Positions 1 to 9,900 of a stretch of 44,540 bases of DNA are shown one piece after another. The stretch spans positions 1 through 44,540 of the forward strand of contig JAFRTU010000019.1 of assembly GCA_017439085.1 (NCBI GenBank). The letters run 5' to 3'. Both the position numbers and the translations under genes were made by a program. Under the pieces are notes generated by a model, which worked only from the letters and a program-made list of their open reading frames with translations, did no database searches and was not told where the DNA came from. Source of the DNA: Clostridia bacterium (GTDB lineage Bacteria; Bacillota; Clostridia; Christensenellales; Christensenellaceae). Within the stretch, counting starts at the first letter, position 1. Each line of letters starts with the position of its first letter.

Positions 1-13
1 ATTGTAATACGAA

Positions 14-36
14 AACCACGCGATAGTCGCGTGGTT
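14..36. repeat. Left-end hairpin of the IS200-type element
   Basis: A perfect 10-bp inverted repeat with a 3-base TAG loop. It probably serves as the TnpA single-strand recognition structure at the left end. Confidence 0.75.
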
Positions 37-66
37 GAAAAGAGCTTAAGCGGTGAGTAAACAAGA

Positions 67-170
67 CCTCCTAATGTGCTAAACTGAAAAAAGCCTGCCA
101 GCTAAGAACAGTAAAGCAAATAGGAGGAAAAATGAGTACAAATAAAGATAGTACAAACAGTTTAGCACAT
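67..170 (+). promoter_or_regulatory. Structured tnpA leader that can sequester the ribosome binding site
   Basis: Two pairings can form around the tnpA start. CCTCCTA at 67-73 is the exact complement of the Shine-Dalgarno TAGGAGG at 121-127. A 13-base segment at 74-86 is the exact reverse complement of 158-170, which lies inside the coding region. The order of the four arms means the two pairings would be either alternatives or a pseudoknot. Known IS200 elements repress transposase translation by a leader hairpin that hides the ribosome binding site. The layout here matches that idea, although the long 74-86/158-170 arm is my own observation. Confidence 0.7.
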
Positions 171-602
171 ACAAAATGGACGTGTAAGTATCATATCGTG
201 TTTGCCCCTAAATATAGAAGGAAGGTGTTCTATGAAGAGAAAAGGGAGGCGATACGGGAGATACTAAGGGAGCTGTGTAAATGGAAAGGAGTAGAGATCA
301 TCGAAGGAGAAGTATGTCCGGACCATATACACATGTTGGTGAGCATACCGCCAAAGATAAGTGTGTCAGGATTCATGGGATATCTGAAAGGAAAGAGCAG
401 TCTGATGATATTCCAGAGATTCGGGAACATGAAATTCGCATACAGGAACAGAGAGTTCTGGTGCAAAGGATATTACGTAGACACAGTAGGAAAGAATACA
501 AAGGCAATAAAAGAATACATAGCAAACCAGCTGAAACGGGACAAAGAGGAAGATCAGCTAAGTCTGTTCGACCCAAGAGACCCGTTCGCGGGTAGCAAAT
601 AA
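132..602 (+). CDS. tnpA: IS200/IS605-family transposase TnpA (Y1 HUH nuclease)
   Basis: A 156-residue protein of normal length for TnpA of this family, which cuts and rejoins single-stranded DNA at hairpin ends during replication-linked 'peel and paste' transposition. The HUH metal-binding motif is His65-Ile66-His67 (context CPDHIHMLV). The catalytic tyrosine is Tyr129 in the YxxxQ motif (KEYIANQ, Gln133). The N-terminal TKWTCKYHIVFAPKYRR block is the usual family signature. A strong TAGGAGG ribosome binding site lies 5 bases before the ATG. All catalytic residues are present and the frame is intact, so the copy is probably active or recently active. Expression is likely held down by the structured leader. 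Confidence 0.95.
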   Translation: MSTNKDSTNSLAHTKWTCKYHIVFAPKYRRKVFYEEKREAIREILRELCKWKGVEIIEGEVCPDHIHMLVSIPPKISVSGFMGYLKGKSSLMIFQRFGNMKFAYRNREFWCKGYYVDTVGKNTKAIKEYIANQLKRDKEEDQLSLFDPRDPFAGSK

Positions 603-681
603 AAGGTGCACGGCTGGCAGGCCAATAAAAAGCACATTTATGTGCAGCCAGTAGAGAAGGGCTATGCCCGAAAAATCAAAA

Positions 682-700
682 CCACCCGCTAAGCGGGTGG
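682..700. repeat. Right-end hairpin of the IS200-type element
   Basis: An 8-bp stem (CCACCCGC/GCGGGTGG) with a TAA loop, 80 bases after the transposase stop. Its CCAC...GTGG outer pairs resemble those of the left hairpin, as expected for two ends bound by the same TnpA. Confidence 0.75.
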
Positions 701-943
701 ATGATTATTTCCGAAAGATTAAAATAATGTATAGTTTAATATGAAAATTAATTAAACGCCTAAATATTGCAAATAGCTTATAAGAGGATTATTATTCTAA
801 TTGAGATCAAGAAAATACAGGATATAAGAGGAATTGTTTATAGTAGAGAGCCTGTTTCTTTTTATACTTCTTTTTTATTCTGTTTTCTTTTTCACAGGTT
901 TTTAGCCATCTATTACTAATAAGCATATCTGGAGATTAGGGTA

Positions 944-3900
944 ATGAAAAAAAGAATCATATCTTTAGTATTAAGCATAGTGCTTTTGTTTTCTATGCTT
1001 CCTTTTAATGTGTTTGCTGAAGAGAGCGAGATACTCAGCTCTATAGTAAGCAATGTACAAGGGGAAGAAGTTGATATAGAAGAAACAGAAAACAATCTTT
1101 CGCAGAATGAAATCAATGAATCTGAAATATCAGTGATCGAGGAAGATACTGCAGGGGATCAAGTTCAGGAGAATAAGGCTGAAACTGAAAATGATACTGA
1201 ACCAGGTAATGAGGAGGAGATTCCTGCTCAAAATAATGAAGACCCTGTAGCTGTGGATGATTCTAAAGAAGAACCGCAGATAGTTTCTGCAGAATCAATT
1301 ATATTCGAGGATAATGATATCGAGTTATGTGTTGGAGATAGCTATCTGATCAAATACTCGGTATTACCTGATGATACAAGTGATAAGTCTGTTGAATGGA
1401 CGAGCAGTAATGAAGCAATAGCCACAGTTGATGATGGAATAATTAAAGCATTATCAAAAGGAACAGCTGTTATTACTGCTTCAACACAGGACGGAAGTGT
1501 TTCATCCAGTATCAATGTTAGTGTATTTTCATTGTCAAAATCAGGAGGAATAGAATGGAGTATCTCTGAAGGAGTTCTGACGATATCAGGAGATGGAACT
1601 GTAATAGACTACTCATCTTCTTCAGATGTGCCATGGTACTATTCGAGGGGTGAAATAACGGATGTTGTGATAGGCGATGGCATTGTCAATATACCGAGTT
1701 ACGCCTTTTCTGACTGCAGCAACATCAGGAGCATTATCATTCCCGATACGGTTACAAGCATTGGAATTAAAGCATTTGAATTCTGCACCGGTTTAGACTA
1801 TGTATATATTCCTTCAAGTGTATCATCGATATCTTCTGTTTATGATGAAGACTGGAATTTCTATATTGGAATATTCTATGGCTGCAGGACAACTGTTAGG
1901 GTTTATTGTGAATCAGAAGAAAAACCGTATTGGGAAACAGGTTGGAACAATATTAATTTTGATGGAGAAAACATCAATTCTGCAACTGTAAATTACCGCT
2001 CAAGTCAGTCAGAGGCCTTTTATTGGGAGAACCTAGATAAAACACAGGAAAGCATAGAAATACCTGGTTATGTATCTTTTATTCCAGTCAATGCTTTTTC
2101 AGGGTGCAGCAATATGAAGAGTATTTCTATTCCTGATAGTGTTACCAGTATTGGAGCTGGAGCATTTAACTATTGTACGGGATTAAAATCGATATTTATA
2201 CCTTCTAATGTATTAACCATAGATGTAAGCTATAATTCTGTAATGGGTTTATATGAAGGACCATTCTATGGCTGCAGATCAGATATGATCATATACTGTG
2301 AAACAAATCAGATACCAGATGGATGGGCAAATGGCTGGAATTGTTATGGTTTAAATGACTGGACATATTCTGCATCATACTTGGAAACATATTATGGGGT
2401 AAGCCAGAATGAATTTGAGTATTGGCAGAATCTGGATAAGACTCAGGATAGTATTGTTATCCCCGACTATATTACATTTATCCCAGCAAATGCTTTTTCA
2501 GGGTGCAGCAATATAAAGAATATTACTATTCCTGACAGTGTAACAAGCATTGGAATAGGAGCTTTCAATTATTGTACCGGATTAAGGTTTTTATTCATAC
2601 CATCCAGTGTGACAGTTATATCCTCACAATATGACGAATATGAAGGAACTTATTTTGGATCGTTTAAAGGATGTAGCGAAATGCTGGTTATTTTCTGTGA
2701 AACTGGGGATACATCAGAAGGATGGGAAAATGAATGGAACCGGTATGGGTTTGATGCTTTTGGGAACGATCGTTTAGCTGTTTATCTTGGAGTAAATAGA
2801 AACGAATATGAATACTGGATCAATCTTGACAAGACACAGACAAGTATTAGTATTCCGGACTATATTACCGTAATTCCTGCTTATGCCTTTTCAGATTGTT
2901 ATTCGTTAACAAAAATAACTATACCTGACAGTGTTACTATTATAGGTGAAAATGCTTTCAGGTTTTGTGGTGGATTGCAGTATGTGTTCATTCCGTCTAG
3001 CGTAACAGATGTCCATGTGTCTTATGATAATGATTATGGTTATTATGGACCGTTCTATGAGTCCAATTATAATCTTATTATTATCTGTGAGGCTTCGTCC
3101 CAACCAGCAGATTGGGAAACTGGATGGAACAGGTTTACTTTGGATAATGATTCTGTTCCAAGCGAGTACTATTCCGTAATATATGGAAAAAACAGGGATG
3201 AAGCCGAATACTGGATAAGTCTTGACAAAGAACAGCAAAATATAGTTATTCCTGATTACATTACTTTTATTCCAGCCAATGCTTTCTATGGCAATAATTC
3301 ACTTCGTAAAATCATCATTCCGGACAGTGTTACCAGTATTGGAGCTGGAGCTTTTAACTACTGTACAGGATTACAATATCTATTTATTCCCTCAAGCGTA
3401 TTATCTATTGCAACTTCATATGATTATAATTATCAGGCCTATACAGGGATAGTATTTTGTTGTAACCAAAATATGGTTATCTTCTGTGAATCTGATTCAC
3501 AGCCTGAAGGCTGGCAACAGAATTGGAATCGTGTGTATTATTGGGATACTCCTGAATTCTTGCAAACATATTATGGAATCAGCAAAACTGAAGCAGAATT
3601 TTGGATCAATCTTGATAAAGACATGGATTATATAGTTATCCCGGATTATGTAACACTTATTCCACATCATGCTTTTTATTGCAAAAATCTATTAAGGATA
3701 GTGATCCCTCAAAGCGTAAGAAACATTGACTTTAGTGCATTTGAATACTGTAACATAAGTTACGTCTATTATTTAGGGACTGAATCTGCAAGAGAGCACT
3801 TATTAAATATTAATTCAGGTAATGATAACCTGTTATATGCATCGTGGTATTATGGCTCTTTAGGACAGGTGGAATCCATACGTTTTGGAAATGAGCAATA

Positions 3901-6900
3901 TCAGATAACCACTGAATATAGCATTGGACTCAATGATTCCATAATTGTTACGCCTAAGAATGCTTTCTATACCGACGTCATATGGCAGAGCAGTGATGAA
4001 AGCATCGCTGTAGTGGATGAACATGGCAATGTTACGCCTTTATGTGTTGGTAGTGTGTTTATAACGGCTACACTAGCAGAAGGAGGCCAAACGGCATCAT
4101 GTAAGATTATTATCAAAAAACCTGTGGTTTTAGTTGAAACAGGCCCATGCAGCGAGAATCACGAAACATATTGGTATTATTACAGCGATGGATCACTATA
4201 TATCCGGGGAAAAGGAACCTGTATCAGTATTTTCTATGATCAGGATTTTCTGTATGGTAAAGAAATTAAGAGTATAGAAGTCGGTTGGGGGATTAACATA
4301 GCCGACAGAGCTTTCATGAATTTCACTGATCTTGAGTATTTGTCCATATATGGAGATGGTACTATTGGAAATTATGCTTTTGCAGGATGTACTTCTCTAA
4401 AAAAAGTATATATGGCAGATGTGAAATCAATAGGAGATCATGCTTTTCAGGATTGCATCTCGCTACAGAAAGTCTTCATCCCAAAAGATATCACATGTAT
4501 AGAAGAAAGCACATTCGCAGGATGTTCTTCGATGACTTCAGTTAGATTAGACAAGAAGGTAACAAGGATAGAGAAAAATGCTTTCTTTTCATGCAGTTCA
4601 CTTACCGATGTTTACTATATTGGAACTGAAGAAGAAAAGAATCAGATGATAATAGAAACCGGAAACGATTCCCTGAACAACGCAGTCTGGCATTTTCTGG
4701 AGATCGATATAGACTATACCTTCCTAGGTAATGGCACACAGAATGTAGAGGTTGAATCCATTGATGATGCAATCATCCTTACTCTTGATACGGAAGTTCC
4801 GGTAGGGGTGGAAAGAGTCGAAGTGATTATCAAGACCATTCCAAATACAGAGTACTTTAATCCAGAGGAATATGAGACAAGTATACCGGTGATAGGAAGT
4901 GATGGGGGAGAAGGATCCTTATGGATATGGTTTGATGCTGAGGTATATCCGGATCTTGGAAATGTAGGTTCCATACAGATAACCATACCCTGCAGGTTCC
5001 AATATTATTGGGAAGAACAGTATGAGGAATATGAAGAATTCATAAACAGATTCAAATCCGGTGAAAAGTTTACCATAATAGCCGATATATATTTCAACTA
5101 TGGGTATGAGCAAGATATAGAATTCAAGGAAACACTTGAAAAATTATTTGAGTACAAATCCCATACTCAAACCATCACAGTGAGCTATAAGATACCTGTA
5201 AACTCAATAAGCCTGAATAAGAATGAGCTTACTCTCATAAAGGGAGAACAGGAACAGCTCACAGCCACAGTTCTTCCGGAGAACGCCACACACAATGAAG
5301 TAGTGTGGACGAGCAGTGATGAGACCGTTGCTACGGTTGATGATACTGGAAAGATAACTGCGGTTGGAGGCGGAACAGCAGTCATTACCGCCGCAACAGA
5401 GAACGGGGAGATGACAGCAGTCTGTACCGTTAATGTCATCGTTCCCGTTCAGAGCATAGAACTTAACAAGACTTCAGTCACTCTGGAAAAGGGTACTGAA
5501 GATATTCTGGTTGCAACATTGCTTCCTGAGGATGCCACGGATAAGAGAATCACATGGAGCAGCAGCAATGAAAGCATAGTCATCATAGGAAACAACGGAA
5601 AGATATTTGCTTTCAATCCTGGAACTGCAGTGATAACAGTCACGACCGAAGACGGGGGATATACTGCTGAGTGTGAGATCACTGTCAGGGTATCGGTCAC
5701 ATCCGTAAGCCTGAACAAGAATGAACTGTCGCTTACAAAAGGGTCAAGCGAGACTCTGACAGCAACCGTGCTCCCTGAGGATTCGACTGACAAGGGAATA
5801 ATCTGGACTAGCAGTGATGAGAGCGTAGTAACTGTAGATACCACAGGTAAAGTAACCACGGTAGGAGCAGGACAGGCGACAGTCACAGCGACTACAGCAG
5901 ACGGAGGAAAGAAGGCTGAGTGTCTGGTCAATGTCACCATAAGTGCCGAGAGCGTAGAGCTCAATAAGACATCTTTGGTCATCGAGAAAGGTTCGGAAGA
6001 TATCCTGATAACTACGGTTCTTCCTGAGGATTCCACGAACAAGGCAGTCAGATGGACGAGCAGTGATGAGAGCATAGTAATTGTCAGCAATACTGGCAAG
6101 ATCTATGCACTGAAGACAGGAAACGCAGTGATAACAGCGACCACGGAGGACGGAGCCCATACAGCTCAGTGTGAGATCACAGTGGTCATATCCGTAACCT
6201 CTGTAAGTATAAATAAGGAAACACTGACTCTTGTAAAGGGAGAAGATGAAACGCTAACAGCGACTGTATCTCCTGAAGATGCAACAAATAAGGGTGTCAC
6301 CTGGACGAGCAGCGACGACAGCATAGTGCTCGTTACCGATACTGGCAGGATCTATGCTCTGAAAGCGGGTACGGCAGTAATAACGGTAACGACGTCAGAC
6401 GGAGGCTATACTGCTTCATGTGAAGTAACCGTAACAGTCCCGGTTTTGTCCGTTTCAATAAATAAAGACAGTATCACCCTGATGAAAGGGACAGAAGAGA
6501 CCTTGACAGCAAGTGTTCTCCCGGAGAATGCAACAAATAAGGGAGTCGTCTGGACCAGCAGTGATGATACCGTGGCGACAGTTGATGCTTTCGGAAAGGT
6601 CATGGCCATAGGAGCAGGAACTGCAGTCATCACAGTCACTACAGAAGACGGAGGTTTCACGGCAGAGTGTACCGTCAGGGTCGATGTACAGGTTGTGAGC
6701 GTCTCTCTTAATAAGACGGAGATAATACTTGAGAAGGGCGATGACGAAACTCTCACTGCAGAAGTCCTTCCTGAAGATGCAACAAATAAGGGAGTCATCT
6801 GGACGAGCAGCGACGACAGTACAGCGCTGGTAGTAAACGGCAGGATCTATGCTCTGAAGCCGGGAACTGCAGTCATCACAGTCACTACAGAAGACGGAGG

Positions 6901-9900
6901 CTTTACTGCAGAGTGTGAGGTCACGGTAGTAGTATCTTCCGGATCGGTCCACCTTAACAAAGAGGAGATAACGATCGAAAAAGGCGGATATGAGACACTG
7001 ATCGCCACTATACTTCCGGAAGATTCTTCAAATAAGAATGTTATCTGGAGCAGCAGCGATAAGAGCATAGCAACAGTCGACGAGATGGGAAAAGTGACGG
7101 CACTAAGTGCAGGTACAGCTGTAATAACCGTTACCACAGAGGAAGGCAACAGAACAGCTCAGTGCACAGTGAACGTCATAGTGCATGTGGAAAGTATATC
7201 TCTTGAAAAAACAGTGCTCAATCTTGAAAAGGGACAGGAAGAGATACTGGAAGCAACGGTACAGCCTTCAGACTCCACGAACAAGAGAGTACTGTGGACC
7301 ACAAGCAATGCCGGGATAGCAACAGTTGATGAGAACGGAAAGGTGACTGCTGTAGGAGCAGGAACTGCAGTGATCACAGTGTCTGCAGAGGATGGCGGAA
7401 AGACTGCCCAGTGCACCGTGACAGTAACAGTAAGAGCGGAGAGCGTCTCACTAAATAAGACGGAGATGACCCTTGATAAGGGTACGGAGGAAACCCTTGT
7501 TGCCGCAGTTCTTCCTGAAGATACCGTAAACAGGGGAGTCATCTGGACGAGCAGTGATGAAACCATAGCGATGGTGGATACTTCAGGAAAGGTCACAGCT
7601 AAGAGCCATGGAATGGCAGTGATAACAGTCACTACTGAAGACGGCGGAAAGACTGCCCGGTGCACGGTTACAGTGGTGGTGCATCCTGAAAGCATCACTC
7701 TAAACAAATCTCATCTGACTCTTGAAAAGGGGCAGGAAGAGATACTTGAAGCAACGCTGCAGCCTTCAGACTCCACGAACAAGAAAGTACTTTGGACCAC
7801 AAGCAATGCCGGTATAGCAACCGTAGATGAGTACGGAAAGGTTACTGCCACAGGAACGGGAACCGCAGTGATAACAGCCACGACAGAAGACGGAGGATAT
7901 GCTGCCGGTTGTGAAGTTACGGTAAGGGTATCTGTCTCATCTGTAAGTCTGAATAAAAATGAACTATCGCTGACAAAAGGGTCAAGCGAGACTCTGACAG
8001 CAACCGTGCTCCCGGAATATTCTTCAAATAAGAATATTATCTGGACAAGCAGTAATGAAAACATAGCAACGGTTGATGATTCAGGCAAGGTCACAGCGAT
8101 CGGTTCAGGAACAGCAGTGATAACAGTCACTACAGAAGACGGTGCAAAAACAGCTGAATGCTTAGTGACAGTGGAAGTACGGACTTCAGGAGTCGAGATA
8201 GACAAGACTGAACTGACTCTGGAGAAAGGTACCGAGGGCATCCTCACTGCAACGGTATATCCCGAGGATTCCACCAACAGGAAAGTAATATGGACGAGCA
8301 GTGATGAAAGCATAGTGATAGTTGGAAATAACGGAAAGATATATGCTTTCAATGCTGGAACAGCAATCATAACAGTCACTACAGAAGACGGAGGATTCAA
8401 GGCTGAGTGCGAAGTGACGGTCAGAGTATCGGTTTCGTCAGTAAGTCTGAATAAGGAAGCAGTTTCCCTGATTACAGGTGCTACCGAGACACTCATAACT
8501 GAAGTATTGCCTCAGGATGCAACGAACAAGCAAGTGACCTGGACCAGCAGTGATGAGACAGTCGCAACCGTTGATGATTCAGGTAAGGTCACAGCAACAG
8601 GAACTGGCACGGCAGTCATCACAGTCACTTCGGAAGACGGCGGAAAAACTGCTGAATGCCGGATAACGGTGAGCATGAGCGCCACAGGTGTTGAACTTGA
8701 CAAGACGTCACTTACCATTGAAAAAGGAAGTGAGGATCAGCTCACTGCTACGGTGCTTCCGGAAGGAACGAGTAACAGGAACGTAACTTGGAGCACAAGC
8801 AATGAAAGCGTTGCTCTGGTAGGCAGTACAGGAAAAGTATATGCACTAAGGACAGGTACAGCAGTCATAACCGTTACAACAGAGGACGGAGGATTCACAG
8901 CCGAATGTGAAGTAACTGTAATAAGATCTGCTGATTCAGTAGTACTGGATAAGACAGAGATCACTATAGAGAAAGGGAACTCTGAAACCGTGACAGCGAC
9001 TGTACTGCCTGATGACAGTACGAACAAAAAGGTTATATGGAGCAGCAGTGACGAGAATGTCGCAAAAGTTGATGATACGGGCAATATCCTTGCGATGGGA
9101 ACCGGAACAGCTGTCATAACCGTTACAACGGAAGACGGAGGAAAGAGTGCTATATGTACGGTAACCGTATTGCCCGCATCAGTTTCGTCTATCGAACTGA
9201 AGAAACTGCCTGACAAAAAGGTGTATGTAAAGGATACCGATGAACTTGATGTTACTGGAGGAGTTATCGGGGTAACATACAGGGACGGAACTAATGAAGA
9301 ACTGCCGGTGGCCAGGGAAATGATAGCCGGATTTGATAATACCGTTTCAGGAAAACAGGTCATTACCGTAACAATCGGAGGAAAGACGTCGACATACGAG
9401 ATAACTGTATTAAGTGCTCAGGTAGAAATCAAAGATCTTGATTATACCGGGACAGGAGTTAAGATCACCTGGACGGACATAGAGGAGGCGGAAGGGTACA
9501 GGCTTTACAGAGAGATAGGACTCGACACCTGGACTCTGATAAATGAGTCGGATCAGACGGAATACCTGGATGAAAAATCCATAGTACCGGGAGAAACGTA
9601 TTCATATAAAGTTGAGTGCTATGTAGGAGGTGATACCGGAGAGGCTTCGCTGACAAAGAGCATAGTTATTAATCCATTCAAAGATGTAAAAACGAGTTCA
9701 AGCTATTTTAAGCATCTGATGTGGGCATATAATAATGGAGTAATTTCCGGTACGTCAACTACGACATTCTCTCCAAATGCTGATTGTACAAGAGGACAAC
9801 TGGCCGTGATGCTTTACAGGATGTACGGAAAACCAAGTACCTCTGGAATGTCGATACCGTTTACTGATGTTAAGACCAGCGACTATTTCTATAAGGCAGT

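Larger units (their letters stand above)
11..712 (+). mobile_element. IS200-type insertion sequence (tnpA only)
   Basis: A compact element consists of one Y1 transposase gene between two hairpins. The left hairpin is a perfect 10-bp stem (14-23 with 27-36, loop TAG). The right hairpin is an 8-bp stem (682-689 with 693-700, loop TAA). Subterminal imperfect palindromes recognised as single strands are the hallmark of IS200/IS605 ends, as opposed to terminal inverted repeats. No tnpB-like gene follows, so the IS200 group fits better than IS605. The exact cleavage points cannot be read from one copy, so both boundaries are approximate (within about 10 bases), and the left end lies very near the window edge. 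Confidence 0.85.

Noticed and set aside
712..943. Possible tnpB or guide RNA of an IS605-type element after tnpA
   Set aside because: No open frame of useful length and no TnpB motifs occur there. The right-end hairpin closes the element at about 700.
5185..9363. Long open frames on the minus strand opposite the Big2 repeats (for example 7711-8496 and 8737-9363)
   Set aside because: They repeat with the Big2 period, have Ser/Val/Thr-rich low-complexity translations, and lack ribosome binding sites. They are shadows of the codon bias of the real plus-strand gene.
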